Part shown: positions 39,856-49,969 of the stretch, piece by piece
Numbering within the stretch: position 1 is the first letter of the stretch
How the letters are laid out: each line of letters begins with the position of its first letter
Assembly (NCBI GenBank): GCA_900188465.1
Contig: FZPE01000004.1
Location: 1 to 64,000, forward strand
Source: Micrococcales bacterium KH10
Lineage (GTDB): Bacteria > Actinomycetota > Actinomycetes > Actinomycetales > Cellulomonadaceae
DNA length: 64,000 bases
Direction: 5' to 3'
Program-made: the position numbers and the translations under genes
The notes under the pieces: generated by a model
The model's database searches: none
Told to the model about the DNA's origin: nothing
What the model saw: the letters and a program-made list of their open reading frames with translations, nothing else

Positions 39856-41067
39856 ATGAGTCAGCAGCAGGTAAGTGCGCGTGACGTCGCGGCGGCCGCC
39901 GCGGCCTTGCAGGGCAGTGTTCGTCGTACCGAGGTTGTGTATTCACGAGCGCTCAGTGAACATGTCGGTGTTCCGGTCTATCTCAAATGCGAGAATTTGC
40001 AGCGCACCGGATCATTCAAGATTCGCGGCGCGTACTACCGCATGATGAGGTTGTCCGACGAGGAGAAACGACGTGGCGTGGTCGCGGCGAGTGCGGGTAA
40101 CCATGCCCAGGGCGTTGCTCTGGCCGCGAATGCGCTTGGAATACCTGCGACGGTGTTCATGCCCGGTGAAGCCGCGTTGCCGAAAATAGCGGCGACAACC
40201 GAATACGGAGCCGAGGTGCGACTCGTCGGAGTCGATGTCGCTGATGCGCTCGCGGCTGCCGCGGCGGAAGCACAGCAGAGCGGAAAGGTGCTCATCCATC
40301 CCTTTGACCATCCCGATGTGATCGCCGGTCAAGGCACTATCGCCATCGAAGTCCTAGAGCAGCTTCCCGACGTGCGTACGATCATTGCGCCAGTTGGGGG
40401 CGGCGGGCTGGTCGCCGGTTTGATCAGTGCCGTCGCGACAGGCCCGACATCGGTAGAGGTGGTCGGGGTACAGGCCGCACAGTTCGCCGCCTACCCTGCT
40501 TCGCTGGCTGCCGGACAGCCTTGCGCTGTGCCAGCCCGTTCAACCATGGCAGACGGCATCGCGGTGAGTCGTCCGGGTGAAGTGCCGTTTCAAATCATTG
40601 CCCAGGCTGAAGCACGAGTTCTCAAAGTCGATGAAGAGGACATCTCAACCGCGCTGCTGCATTTGATCGAACGCTCGAAACTCGTAGTCGAACCATCGGG
40701 CGCAGTCGGCGTCGCCGCACTCTTTGCGCAGCGAGAACAATTCACTCAAGGCCCGATCTGTGTGGTGCTGTCGGGTGGCAATGTCGATCCACTGGTGATG
40801 CTTCGCATCATCAGACACGGTCTTGTTGCAGCGGGACGTTACCTCAACATTCGGGTTCGTCTGGTGGATCGTCCCGGGGTTTTGGCCGAACTCGTCGGTG
40901 AACTGGCCCGAGACGGCGGCAATGTGATGCATGTAGATCATGTGCGCACCGGAATCGAACTGAGCATCGACGAGGTCGAGGTCGGGTTCCAGGTTGAGAC
41001 CAAGGGGCCTGAGCATTGCGCAGAACTGCTCGCCAGACTCCGAGACAAGGGCTATCAGGTGCTCTGA
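39856..41067 (+). CDS. ilvA: Threonine ammonia-lyase with C-terminal ACT-like domain
   Basis: Deaminates threonine to 2-oxobutanoate, the first step of isoleucine synthesis or threonine breakdown. 403 residues from the ATG after GAGGTGAG. PLP lysine 55 in [16 protein letters not shown], phosphate-binding VGGGGL, and a single ACT-like domain from about residue 330 ([20 protein letters not shown]). Size and single domain fit the short actinobacterial/TdcB-like form. Confidence 0.93.
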   Translation: MSQQQVSARDVAAAAAALQGSVRRTEVVYSRALSEHVGVPVYLKCENLQRTGSFKIRGAYYRMMRLSDEEKRRGVVAASAGNHAQGVALAANALGIPATVFMPGEAALPKIAATTEYGAEVRLVGVDVADALAAAAAEAQQSGKVLIHPFDHPDVIAGQGTIAIEVLEQLPDVRTIIAPVGGGGLVAGLISAVATGPTSVEVVGVQAAQFAAYPASLAAGQPCAVPARSTMADGIAVSRPGEVPFQIIAQAEARVLKVDEEDISTALLHLIERSKLVVEPSGAVGVAALFAQREQFTQGPICVVLSGGNVDPLVMLRIIRHGLVAAGRYLNIRVRLVDRPGVLAELVGELARDGGNVMHVDHVRTGIELSIDEVEVGFQVETKGPEHCAELLARLRDKGYQVL

Positions 41068-41079
41068 TCACAACCTGCC

Positions 41080-41155
41080 GGTTGAGCGCCGTCCTGAACT
41101 TGTCGAAGGGTCCAAACCACCAGTCATTTCGACCAGCTCAATGACCTAGGGTCGA
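41080..41155. repeat. Interspersed repeat between convergent ilvA and greA
   Basis: ggttgagcgccgtcctga..ttgtcgaagggtc matches the reverse complement of 12827-12873 in the ATPase gene. A second unit with ttcgaccagctcaa follows. It may also act as a terminator for the two converging genes. Confidence 0.65.
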
Positions 41156-41165
41156 AGCCAGCGGC

Positions 41166-41642
41166 CTAGAAAGGCTTTGCGTCCTTGATCTCCACCGGGA
41201 TCTGCTTGCCGTTGGGTGCCTCATACGAGGTCGAATCGCCGACCTTCTTATTCAAGATGGCCTCACCGAGCGGTGAAGTGGGGGAGAAGACCTGAACATC
41301 AGTGGTGTCGGCGATCTCGCGTGATCCAAGGAGGAAGGTCATGTCCTTGCCTGCGACGACAGCGCTGACCAGCATGCCAGGCTCGACGACGCCGTCATCA
41401 GGCGGGGTGCCGACCTGCGCCAACCGCAGTTTTTCTGTCAGTTCGCGAATGCGGGCCTCGTTCTTGCCCTGCTCCTCGCGTGCGGCATGGTAGCCGCCGT
41501 TCTCCTTCAAATCGCCTTCGTCACGAGCGGCGGCGATGCGACGGGTGATCTCGTCACGCACGGGCCCCTTCAAGTTTGCGAGTTCTTCGCTGAGCTTGTT
41601 GTAGGCTTCCTGGGTCAGCCAAAGACCAGTTGATTCGGGCAC
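41166..41642 (-). CDS. greA: Transcription elongation factor GreA
   Basis: Rescues backtracked RNA polymerase by stimulating transcript cleavage. 158 residues: N-terminal coiled coil with the tip acidic pair (AAARDEGDLKENGGYHAARE), then the FKBP-like C-terminal domain (SPLGEAILNKKVGD). Same strand as the DUF4307 gene upstream, divergent from mca, the usual actinobacterial arrangement. Confidence 0.96.
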   Translation of the reverse strand: MPESTGLWLTQEAYNKLSEELANLKGPVRDEITRRIAAARDEGDLKENGGYHAAREEQGKNEARIRELTEKLRLAQVGTPPDDGVVEPGMLVSAVVAGKDMTFLLGSREIADTTDVQVFSPTSPLGEAILNKKVGDSTSYEAPNGKQIPVEIKDAKPF

Positions 41643-41772
41643 AGCGGCCTCCCTTCATAGTGCAGATGGACGCGACCAACACGAAATTGGCGCATGAACT
41701 TTCGATTTTACCGCGAATACGTGCTCAGAGCCAAAGCGTGCTGCTTGGGTGGAGGCGAAACAGCGGCCCGGA

Positions 41773-42180
41773 TTATTCCGGAAGACACGTTTTGACGATT
41801 GCGGTCACAGCTTTCTCTGTTGTCGAGATCGTTGTGGTGACACGCTGATTCGCGGTTTCCGCCGGGCCAAGAGTGATCTCCTGGAAGCCAACTTGCAGGT
41901 AATTGTGCGATAGCGCTTCGACGGTGCAAACCACAGTCATATCGGTCGGTTTTGTGATGTCGAAAACCAGGGTGGTCTCTTCCGGCCCGTGAACCGTGAA
42001 GGAAATCTCCGAGGCCGCCACGGAATTATCCGGGTTGCCGAATGCGAACCAGGCTGCGACGGCGACACTAGCGCCGATAGCCACGATTGCCAGCGTGACC
42101 TGCCAGGTGCGCCACTTTGGTCGTGCTCTAGGGCTCTGCGAGTCGGGGCCTTCCCACTCGTCGATATCGATCTCAGTCAT
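41773..42180 (-). CDS. DUF4307 membrane protein
   Basis: 135 residues from the ATG at 42180 (AGGGACG upstream). Acidic cytoplasmic head, one transmembrane helix (VTLAIVAIGASVAVAAWFAF), and an extracytoplasmic beta domain containing TVVCTVEALSHNYLQVGF. Conserved between greA and mca in many actinobacteria; function unknown. Confidence 0.85.
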   Translation of the reverse strand: MTEIDIDEWEGPDSQSPRARPKWRTWQVTLAIVAIGASVAVAAWFAFGNPDNSVAASEISFTVHGPEETTLVFDITKPTDMTVVCTVEALSHNYLQVGFQEITLGPAETANQRVTTTISTTEKAVTAIVKTCLPE

Positions 42181-42332
42181 CGTCCCTACTTGCGTCGATC
42201 TCACGGTTTACTTTCGTTTCCTCCTAGAACTCTAAGGGCAATCGATGGTAAACAGCGCACTCGATGGATGGGATGCGTCAAGTCAGAGCGATAGGGCGAT
42301 AATTGTCTAGGAACCGATAACGAGGAGCGCAG

Positions 42333-43376
42333 GTGACTCACACACGTCGACTCATGGCCGTTCACGCCCACCCGGACGACGAATCAAGCAAAGGCGCGGC
42401 GACGACTGCTCGCTACGCGGCTGAAGGCCACGAGGTGCTGGTGGTCAGTTGCACCGGCGGTGAACGCGGCGACATACTCAACCCAGCATTCGGGACCGAA
42501 CCGAAAACCTTGGACGAGATGAAACAGATCCGTCGCACCGAAATGGCGAATGCGGCCAATGCTCTGGGAGTGTCACAGCACTGGCTGGGTTTCGTCGATT
42601 CAGGGCTCCCCGAAGGCGATCCGCTGCCTCCGCTGCCGCAAGGCAGTTTCGCCGCAGGGAACATGCGGGACGAGATCGCGGCACTCGTCGCGGTTGTCCG
42701 GCAGTTTCAGCCTCACGTCATGACCACATATGACCCGATGGGCGGTTACCCGCACCCGGATCATGTGCGTGCCCATCAGGTGGCGCTAGGCGCGTTCCTG
42801 GCTGCCGGTGACCCGGCTGCTTTCCCCGATGCAGGCCCACCCTGGTCGGTGCTTAAGCTGTACTACAACCATGATTTCTCGCTCGCGCGCTCGATGACCC
42901 TGCATGAGGCATTGCGGGAAGCGAATCACCCCTCGCCCTTCGGAGAGTGGATTGAACGCCGGGAACAGTGGGACATCGTCGAACGCCCCGTCACTACACG
43001 GATCGACGTTGCTGACTACCAGTCGCAACGTGACACTGCGTTGCTCGCCCACGCCAGCCAGATTGACCCTGAAGGATTCTTCTTCGCGGTGCCGCGCGAG
43101 ATTGAACGCGACGTGTGGCCATGGGAGGAATACGAGTTGGCGGCTAGCCGAGTGCCCACTCACTTGCCAGAGACCGACTTGTTCGCCGGGATCGACCCAC
43201 ATGCTGCTGATACCGAACTACAGTCCCGACTTACTGAGTCAGCGCATGTCGCCGGGTATGAGGACCTTGTTCCGGGCGATCTTTTGGCAGACTTGATCCA
43301 AGGCCGCACCCACGCACAATCACCGTGGGGCATCGAGGGGTCGTCATCGCCCGATGACGCGGAAATGGAAGAGTGA
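42333..43376 (+). CDS. mca: Mycothiol S-conjugate amidase
   Basis: Cleaves mycothiol-S-conjugates in detoxification. 347 residues from a GTG after GAGGAG. LmbE-like zinc fold: AHPDDE gives His13 and Asp16, and YPHPDHVRAH gives His144. Length and GGERGDILNPAF, DSGLPEGDPLPPLP and PWSVLKLYYNH favour Mca over MshB. Shows that the host makes mycothiol. Confidence 0.94.
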   Translation: MTHTRRLMAVHAHPDDESSKGAATTARYAAEGHEVLVVSCTGGERGDILNPAFGTEPKTLDEMKQIRRTEMANAANALGVSQHWLGFVDSGLPEGDPLPPLPQGSFAAGNMRDEIAALVAVVRQFQPHVMTTYDPMGGYPHPDHVRAHQVALGAFLAAGDPAAFPDAGPPWSVLKLYYNHDFSLARSMTLHEALREANHPSPFGEWIERREQWDIVERPVTTRIDVADYQSQRDTALLAHASQIDPEGFFFAVPREIERDVWPWEEYELAASRVPTHLPETDLFAGIDPHAADTELQSRLTESAHVAGYEDLVPGDLLADLIQGRTHAQSPWGIEGSSSPDDAEMEE

Positions 43377-43726
43377 GCCGCATGTGGCACAGCGCAACCG
43401 GATGGTTCTTGACCGTGGCCAAGCCGAGCGTCGAACCGACCTTGCGTCCGGGACTGTCGGATCGTGACGTTGCCCCGGGCGTACTCGGCTTCATCATCAC
43501 CTTCGCCCTGGTCGTGGCGGTCATCGGGTTGATGATCGCGATGTCGCGGCGAGTGCGTCGTGTGAACCACGCCAAAGGCGCAAACCACATGGTGCAGGCG
43601 ACAATTCGCACCGGTCCCGCTCCGCTGGACAGCAGTGAAGACCTGCAGGAGAACTCGTCCGCGACGCAACCTGGCGCCGGGCAACCGAAAGCGGAGTCGT
43701 CTCAGTTAGACCCCGAAAGACCATGA
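43373..43726 (+). CDS. Small membrane protein in the mca operon
   Basis: 117 residues from a GTG that overlaps the mca stop by 4 nt. One transmembrane helix (LGFIITFALVVAVIGLMIAM) after a short head with TLRPGLSDRDVAPG, then a polar Ser/Gln/Pro tail. Homologues commonly follow mca in actinobacteria. Function unknown. Overlaps the amidase gene by 4 nt. Confidence 0.8.
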   Translation: MSRMWHSATGWFLTVAKPSVEPTLRPGLSDRDVAPGVLGFIITFALVVAVIGLMIAMSRRVRRVNHAKGANHMVQATIRTGPAPLDSSEDLQENSSATQPGAGQPKAESSQLDPERP

Positions 43727-44553
43727 GGACAACGCTGGGGCAGGTTGCTGCCGCCACTGACCGCGTGGCCAATATTGAGGTGCTGCGCAACGCCGCCCAG
43801 CATGCCGCAGCGCGCAAAAGCGACCTGCTGATCCTGCCGGAATATGCCAGTGCCTACGACAAACGCGGCGTCGGAATCGACTTGGCCGAACCGCCGGAGG
43901 GGCCGTATGTCCAGGCGATGCGCGAGATGGCGGCTCGTCATCAAATATGGATCATCGCCGGTGTCGTGATCGCGGATCCAACCGGGGACGAGCGCTCCCT
44001 GGCTGCGGCCAAAGCCCGCAATGTGGTGGTTGCCGTCGCGCCAGACGGCACGGTCGCGGACGCTTACGACAAAGTGCACCTTTATGACGCATTCGGTGCG
44101 CGTGAGTCGGACCGCCTCAAAGCCGGGAGCCCTCATGACCCGGCGGTCGTGATCGCTATCGGCGGGGTAAAAGTCGGGATCATGACCTGTTATGACCTGC
44201 GGTTTCCCGAATCCGCTCGGCGGCTTGTCGATGCCGGTGCCCAAGTCATCGTGGTCCCTGCTGCATGGGCGCAAGGCGATTTGAAAATCGAGCAGTGGGA
44301 GCTGTTGGTGCGTGCCCGCGCGCTGGAGAATGTCTGCGTGGTTGTTGCCGTGGGAATGTCTGGTGCCGGTGTGATCGGTCATTCCGTGGTTGCTGCACCT
44401 GACGGCATGCCGGTGCTTTCGATGGGGGACGAACCCGAGTTCCGGACAGTGGACATCGACGTCGATTTGGTGGAACAGGCCCGGAGAATCAATCCGTCAT
44501 TGACGAATCGTCGCTATCGGGTGGTGCCAGCGGCAACTGACGCGCAGGTCTAG
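43723..44553 (+). CDS. Nitrilase-superfamily amidohydrolase
   Basis: 276 residues. Catalytic triad Glu40 (ILPEYA), Lys117 (YDKVHLYD) and Cys156 (MTCYDLRFPE). The last two blocks resemble the Nit/deaminated-glutathione amidase branch, so repair of a deaminated thiol or a small amide is possible, but the substrate is unproven. Start overlaps the preceding stop (ATGA); ends one base before the convergent trhA. Confidence 0.9.
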   Translation: MRTTLGQVAAATDRVANIEVLRNAAQHAAARKSDLLILPEYASAYDKRGVGIDLAEPPEGPYVQAMREMAARHQIWIIAGVVIADPTGDERSLAAAKARNVVVAVAPDGTVADAYDKVHLYDAFGARESDRLKAGSPHDPAVVIAIGGVKVGIMTCYDLRFPESARRLVDAGAQVIVVPAAWAQGDLKIEQWELLVRARALENVCVVVAVGMSGAGVIGHSVVAAPDGMPVLSMGDEPEFRTVDIDVDLVEQARRINPSLTNRRYRVVPAATDAQV

Positions 44554-45219
44554 TTATCGGGTCGTGAGGGCGGCGATCATGATCGCGGTGCAATGGCAGG
44601 CGAAGGCGGCGAGCGTCAATAGGTGGAAAATCTCGTGAAAGCCAAACCATTGTGGGAAGGGATTGGGTTTTTTCAGGCCATAAACCACAGCGCCGAGCGT
44701 GTAGGCGAGACCGCCGGCAATGACGAGCCACACCACCGCAGCGCCACCTGCTGCGGCAAAGTCGCGCAGGTAGATCACCGCGACCCACCCCAATGCGATG
44801 TAGATCGGCACATACAGCCAACGTGGCGCGTTCAGCCACAGCACACGTGCCAGTAGTCCGATCAGTGCCCCCGCCCAGATCACGCTCAGCAGCACGACGC
44901 GATCTTGGCCGGACAGAAGCAGTACTGCGAGCGGAGTGTAGGTGCCTGCGATCAGTAAGAAGATATTCGAGTGGTCCAGTCGGCGCAGTACCGCCTTGGT
45001 CCGCACTGACCAGTGGCCCAGGTGGTACGTGGCACTGGTCGAGAACAGCAAGACGGCACTCGTCGTGAAGGCCGCGGACGCAACTTTGCCAGCGGTTCCC
45101 GGTGTCAGTGCAATGAGCACAATGCCAGCAGCAAGGGCAAGCGGCGCGGCGGCGGCGTGCAACCAGCCACGTAACTTCGGTTTTGTCTGAATGGTGTCGG
45201 AAACAGATGTCGTCGTCAC
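44554..45219 (-). CDS. trhA: Hemolysin III / TrhA (PAQR family)
   Basis: 221 residues, seven membrane helices. Family signals STSATYHLGHWS, LRRLDHSNIFLLIAGTYTPL and WFGFHEIFHLLTLAAFACHC give the conserved Ser/His/Asp residues of the metal site. In other bacteria TrhA affects membrane fluidity homeostasis. Convergent with the nitrilase gene, with no gap. Confidence 0.92.
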   Translation of the reverse strand: MTTTSVSDTIQTKPKLRGWLHAAAAPLALAAGIVLIALTPGTAGKVASAAFTTSAVLLFSTSATYHLGHWSVRTKAVLRRLDHSNIFLLIAGTYTPLAVLLLSGQDRVVLLSVIWAGALIGLLARVLWLNAPRWLYVPIYIALGWVAVIYLRDFAAAGGAAVVWLVIAGGLAYTLGAVVYGLKKPNPFPQWFGFHEIFHLLTLAAFACHCTAIMIAALTTR

Positions 45220-45357
45220 GGTTGTGCTCCTACTGCTGGGCGGTGATATCTCACCGACGGCGGCCTGCGATCAGGTGGCCGCTGCAACCACTAACCTACG
45301 CTACCGTAACTTCGTTGTGGAAGGGTCTTTTTGGCTTCCTCCGGTAACGTTTGACCG

Positions 45358-46155
45358 GTGAGCCGTAGGAACCAGCACTGGAGTAGCCGCCGTAGTTTGC
45401 CGCGTTATCTCTACCGACTGTATGAAAAACGGCTCCTGGCCTCGCTTCCTGCTGATCGCATGCCACGTCATGTCGGTGTCATTCTGGACGGCAATCGCCG
45501 TTGGGCGCGGGCATTCGGCGAGTCCGCCGTGACGGGGCACCGGCGCGGCGCGGACAAAATTGCCGAGTTCCTATCGTGGTGCGACGAGCTTGGTATCGAA
45601 TTGGCAACATTGTGGATGCTTTCCACGGACAATCTGTCGCGATCTTCCGAAGAGCTCGAAGCCCTACTTAACGTCATCGAGGACGTAATTAACGAACTGG
45701 CCGACGCCGGCCGCTGGCAGATCCGTGTGGTCGGGCGGCTCGACCTGTTGCCCGAATCGGTAGCCACCGCCTTGCGTCGCGCTGAGGAAAAATGCGCCGA
45801 CATCGAAGGCGGTGTGACGGTCAATGTGGCGGTGGGATACGGCGGTCGGCACGAAATCGCTGACGCCGTGCGGGCGGTGCTACGTGAAAGCCTGGAACGC
45901 GGGGATGATCTGGGCCACATCGCGGACACCATCGATGTCGAACATATCGCCGCTCATCTCTATACCCGCGGACAGCCAGACCCGGATCTGGTGATCCGGA
46001 CATCGGGCGAACAACGGCTCAGCGGCTTCTTGATGTGGCAATCGGCTCATTCCGAGTTTTATTTTTGCGAGGCGCATTGGCCGGAATTCCGCCGAGTAGA
46101 CTTTCTTCGGGCACTGAGGTCCTATTCGTTACGTGAGCGACGTCTGGGAAGGTAG
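45358..46155 (+). CDS. uppS: Short-chain cis-prenyltransferase (isoprenyl transferase)
   Basis: Condenses isopentenyl diphosphate in cis. 265 residues from a GTG. Motifs HVGVILDGNRRWAR (catalytic Asp44), STDNLSR, VNVAVGYGGRHEI and DLVIRTSGEQRLSGFL. Actinobacteria often have two such enzymes; the one next to trhA corresponds to the Z-farnesyl diphosphate synthase type (Rv1086), so this may make a short product rather than undecaprenyl diphosphate. Confidence 0.9.
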   Translation: MSRRNQHWSSRRSLPRYLYRLYEKRLLASLPADRMPRHVGVILDGNRRWARAFGESAVTGHRRGADKIAEFLSWCDELGIELATLWMLSTDNLSRSSEELEALLNVIEDVINELADAGRWQIRVVGRLDLLPESVATALRRAEEKCADIEGGVTVNVAVGYGGRHEIADAVRAVLRESLERGDDLGHIADTIDVEHIAAHLYTRGQPDPDLVIRTSGEQRLSGFLMWQSAHSEFYFCEAHWPEFRRVDFLRALRSYSLRERRLGR

Positions 46156-46253
46156 TAGCGTTATCCTGCGAGTACATCCTGCGGGATGATTGTTACGACT
46201 GGTGCGAATTGGGGCTCGCGCAGGCGCTGAAGACCAGATTGAGGTAGACAACG

Positions 46254-47483
46254 ATGCAACCTTGGTACGACTTGGCTAGTCACCGTGCGTGGCTCCAGGA
46301 CCAGACCACCGACCTGTTGAGATTTGGTCGGCACGTCATACATCCCGATGGTGGGGCGGCGGTTTTGGACGACGAGGGTCAACCGCTTCTCGACCAGCCA
46401 ACCCACACGTGGATCACTTGCCGTATGGTGCATGTGTTCTCACTGGGTACGCTGATCGGATTACCAGGTTATGCACCGTTGGCCGAGCAAGCCCTCGCGG
46501 GACTGACCGGCCGCCTCCGCGATACCTCCAACGGTGGTTGGTACTCGTCGCTGACGCCACACGGCACTTTCGACGAGGAAAAATCCGCTTACGCACACTC
46601 CTTTGTGCTTCTGGCCGCGACATCGGCGACGCGCGCCGGCATCCCCGGCGGCCGCGAACTCCTAGATGATGCGATCGAGGTCTTCCTCGGCAAGTTCTGG
46701 GATGAGGATGCGGGCAAACTCGTCGATACCTGGAACACTGCTTTTACCGAACTGGACCCCTACCGCGGTATCAACGCCAATATGCACGGCGTGGAAGCCA
46801 TGCTGGCAGCAGCCGATGTCACCGGTGACCCGGCCTGGCTCGACCGCGCGCTGAGCATTGTGGACTTTGTCGTCGATCAGGCAAGCGAACGCGACTGGCA
46901 GATCCCAGAGCACTACAACGACGCCTGGGAACCAATCTTGGAATACAACGACGATCGGCGCGATGACCAGTTCAAGCCATACGGAGTGACCATCGGACAC
47001 TCCCTGGAATGGGCCCGCCTCATCCTGCACCTTGAAGCCGCACTGGACGCGCTCGGCAAGGAACATCGCGACCTGCTGACTCCGGCCCGCGAGCTCTTCG
47101 CCGCCGCGGTAGCCAAAGGCTGGGACGTCGACGGCGCCCAAGGTTTCGTCTACACCACCGACTGGGACGGTGTCCCCGTGGTACGCGGTCGGATGCACTG
47201 GGTCGCAGCAGAAGCCGTCGGCGCAGCGGCCGCGCTGTGGACTCGCACCAAGGAGCAACAATTCGCGGATCTGTACGCGACCTGGTGGGACTACATCGAC
47301 GCCTACCTCATCGACCACCAGAAGGGCTCATGGTTCCACGAACTCGACGTGGAGAACCGGCCGACCGCCATCGTCTGGCCGGGTAAGCCTGACCTCTACC
47401 ACGCAGTGCAGGCCACGTTGATCCCGCGGTTGCCACTCGCCCCGTCATTGGCCAGTGCACTAGCCGAAGGGTTGTTGAAATGA
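46254..47483 (+). CDS. AGE-family aldose-ketose isomerase (YihS/mannose isomerase-like)
   Basis: 409 residues, an alpha/alpha barrel. His178 (INANMHGVEAM), His249 (VTIGHSLEWARL) and a third histidine in DLYHAVQA match the catalytic histidines of YihS and mannose isomerase rather than the epimerase. It overlaps the PfkB kinase by 4 nt, so the pair probably turns mannose (or a relative) into fructose 6-phosphate. Sulfoquinovose isomerisation is the alternative, but no sulfoquinovose genes are nearby. Confidence 0.85.
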   Translation: MQPWYDLASHRAWLQDQTTDLLRFGRHVIHPDGGAAVLDDEGQPLLDQPTHTWITCRMVHVFSLGTLIGLPGYAPLAEQALAGLTGRLRDTSNGGWYSSLTPHGTFDEEKSAYAHSFVLLAATSATRAGIPGGRELLDDAIEVFLGKFWDEDAGKLVDTWNTAFTELDPYRGINANMHGVEAMLAAADVTGDPAWLDRALSIVDFVVDQASERDWQIPEHYNDAWEPILEYNDDRRDDQFKPYGVTIGHSLEWARLILHLEAALDALGKEHRDLLTPARELFAAAVAKGWDVDGAQGFVYTTDWDGVPVVRGRMHWVAAEAVGAAAALWTRTKEQQFADLYATWWDYIDAYLIDHQKGSWFHELDVENRPTAIVWPGKPDLYHAVQATLIPRLPLAPSLASALAEGLLK

Positions 47484-48403
47484 CCGGTAACGACGGATTG
47501 CTCATTGTCGGCGAGGCGTTGATCGACGTCGTCCACCGCCTCGACGGCACTGTCGATGAGGTTCCTGGTGGATCGCCTGCCAACGTCGCGATAACACTCG
47601 GCCGTCTCGGACGCACCCCGGACCTGTTGACATGGATCGGTCCAGACGATGCCGGGGAACGTATCGTCAAGTGGCTCGAATCATCGCATGTGAACGTGGC
47701 GGCAGCATCTCGCGGAGCAGACCACACCTCGTCGGCTACCGCCGTGCTCGCACAGGACGGCAGCGCGCAGTACATCTTCGACATCGATTGGAATATTCCG
47801 GACGAGCTACCTCTGACCGGAATCGGCCACGTCCACATCGGCTCGATCGCCGCAGTGCTCGAACCAGCCGCCGATCGGGTCTACGAGTTCCTCGTCGCGT
47901 TGCGTGATGCCGGAGCCACGGTCTCCTACGACCCGAATGCCCGTCCGGCGATCATGGAAGAGCCGACGATCACCGCGCAGAAGTTCGAGCGGCTCGTGGC
48001 CATTTCCAACGTCGTGAAGGTTTCGGATGAGGACCTGGAATGGGTCGCACCGAATGAGGACTACGAGGCGGTCGCTCGTCGCTGGTCCGAATCCGGACCG
48101 GAGCTTGTCGTAGTCACCCGCGGCGGTGAGGGCGCACTGGCGTTCCACAACGGACAACGGTTGGAGATCGATGGCGTCAAGGTTGACGTGGTCGATACGG
48201 TTGGCGCCGGCGACACCTTCATGGGCGCTCTGATCGAAGGACTGCTCAGTGCGGGCGCGCTCGGTGACGGCAGTGGTGAGAAGTTGCGCACCATTGACCA
48301 CGAGGCGCTCGTGGCGGTGCTGAACCGTTGCGCTCGTGCCGCTGCGGTTACCGTCTCACGACCGGGCGCGGACCCGCCCACCAAGGCGGAACTCGACGGC
48401 TGA
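47480..48403 (+). CDS. PfkB-family carbohydrate kinase, probably fructokinase
   Basis: 307 residues. N-terminal GEALIDVV and PGGSPANVAITLGRLG, C-terminal DTVGAGDTFMGAL with the catalytic base Asp245. Context downstream of an aldose-ketose isomerase points to fructose as substrate. Starts inside the isomerase stop (ATGA). Confidence 0.88.
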   Translation: MTGNDGLLIVGEALIDVVHRLDGTVDEVPGGSPANVAITLGRLGRTPDLLTWIGPDDAGERIVKWLESSHVNVAAASRGADHTSSATAVLAQDGSAQYIFDIDWNIPDELPLTGIGHVHIGSIAAVLEPAADRVYEFLVALRDAGATVSYDPNARPAIMEEPTITAQKFERLVAISNVVKVSDEDLEWVAPNEDYEAVARRWSESGPELVVVTRGGEGALAFHNGQRLEIDGVKVDVVDTVGAGDTFMGALIEGLLSAGALGDGSGEKLRTIDHEALVAVLNRCARAAAVTVSRPGADPPTKAELDG

Positions 48404-48562
48404 GTCAGCTCATTGATAGTGCCTCGACCTCCCGGTTCAACGGCGATCTCCCCTGAAATAACCACGGATGTCGAAGGTGGACCGTGAGTTCGGCGAGGGC
48501 GGTCTGTTCGATAATTGGACTAGCATTGTTGTCCCAACTGCAACTGTCGATACGGTGAGTAA

Positions 48563-49969
48563 ATGAAGTACGCAGAGCACATCAGCGAACTGGTCGGTCA
48601 TACGCCGCTAGTCAAACTCAAACGCGTCACCGCGGGCCTCGACGCCACTATCTTGGCGAAGGTCGAGTACTTCAACCCGGGCGGTTCCGTTAAGGACCGC
48701 ATTGCGGAACGGATCATCGCTGAGGCGGAGGCCGCCGGGCAACTCCAGCCAGGCGGCACCATCGTTGAACCGACCTCAGGCAACACAGGAGTGGGACTGG
48801 CGCTCGTCGCGCAACGCAAAGGCTACGACTGCATCTTTGTCTGCCCGGACAAGGTCAGCCAGGACAAGCGCGACGTGCTGCGAGCCTATGGCGCGGAAGT
48901 GGTGGTGACCCCCACCGCCGTAACACCAGACGACCCGAACTCGTACTATTCGGTGTCGGACCGGCTCGTCCAGGAAATCCCGGGTGCCTACAAACCCGAC
49001 CAATATTCCAACCTCTTCGGGCCTGCCAGCCACTACGCATCGACTGGCCCAGAGATCTGGGAAGACACCGAAGGTCGTGTGACGCATTTCGTCACCGGCA
49101 TCGGAACCGGTGGCACGATCACCGGCACGGGCCGCTATCTGCGTGAGATCTCGGCTGACCGTGGCGCGGCCGACGGCGGTGAAGTGCAGGTTGTCGGCAT
49201 CGACCCGTCCGGGTCGGTCTATTCCGGTGGAACCGGTCGTCCGTATCTGGTCGAAGGAGTCGGTGAGGACTTCTGGCCGACCGCCTACGACCCGGCAGTG
49301 CCGCATGAAGTGATCGAAGTCAACGACGCGGAGTCCTTCGACATGACGCGCCGCCTGGCCCGTGACGAAGGGCTGCTGGTTGGCGGGTCCTCGGGGATGG
49401 CCGTGGCGGGGGCTGTGCAACTTGCGAGCCGGTTGCAGCAGCAGGATCCGCAGGCGGCCAAAGACGCGGTGATCGTGGTTTTATTGCCGGATTCGGGACG
49501 AGGTTACCTGTCGAAGATCTTCTCTGACCCATGGATGCGCAGCTACGGATTCTTACCCGCGCAAGGTGAGGCGACCGTGGGATCGGTGCTGCGCGCCAAA
49601 GGCGGCGACCTGCCCGATCTGGTGCACACCCACCCCAGTGAGACCGTACGCGATGCCATCGACATCCTGCGGGAATACGGCGTTTCACAGATGCCGGTCG
49701 TCAGTGCCGAGCCTCCCGTCGTCATCGGTGAGGTCATCGGATCGGTGACCGAGCGTGACCTGCTTGAAGCCGTTTTCGCCGACAGTTCGGCGCTCTCCGA
49801 TCGCGTTGCTGACCATATGAGCACGACACTGCCGCAAATCGGATCGAGCGAATCCGTCGCCGCATTGCAGCAGCTGCTGCACCGCTATGACGCTGCACTG
49901 GTGATCGAGGGCGGTAACCCGGTCGGCGTATTGACCCGCCAGGACCTGCTCGGATACTTGGAGTCGTAA
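48563..49969 (+). CDS. cbs: Cystathionine beta-synthase
   Basis: Joins serine and homocysteine. 468 residues. PLP lysine 44 in NPGGSVKDRI, PTSGNTG, GTGGTITGTGRYL, and a C-terminal pair of CBS domains (from about residue 340) that distinguish it from cysteine synthase. metB begins at the base after its stop; together they make the transsulfuration route. Confidence 0.94.
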   Translation: MKYAEHISELVGHTPLVKLKRVTAGLDATILAKVEYFNPGGSVKDRIAERIIAEAEAAGQLQPGGTIVEPTSGNTGVGLALVAQRKGYDCIFVCPDKVSQDKRDVLRAYGAEVVVTPTAVTPDDPNSYYSVSDRLVQEIPGAYKPDQYSNLFGPASHYASTGPEIWEDTEGRVTHFVTGIGTGGTITGTGRYLREISADRGAADGGEVQVVGIDPSGSVYSGGTGRPYLVEGVGEDFWPTAYDPAVPHEVIEVNDAESFDMTRRLARDEGLLVGGSSGMAVAGAVQLASRLQQQDPQAAKDAVIVVLLPDSGRGYLSKIFSDPWMRSYGFLPAQGEATVGSVLRAKGGDLPDLVHTHPSETVRDAIDILREYGVSQMPVVSAEPPVVIGEVIGSVTERDLLEAVFADSSALSDRVADHMSTTLPQIGSSESVAALQQLLHRYDAALVIEGGNPVGVLTRQDLLGYLES

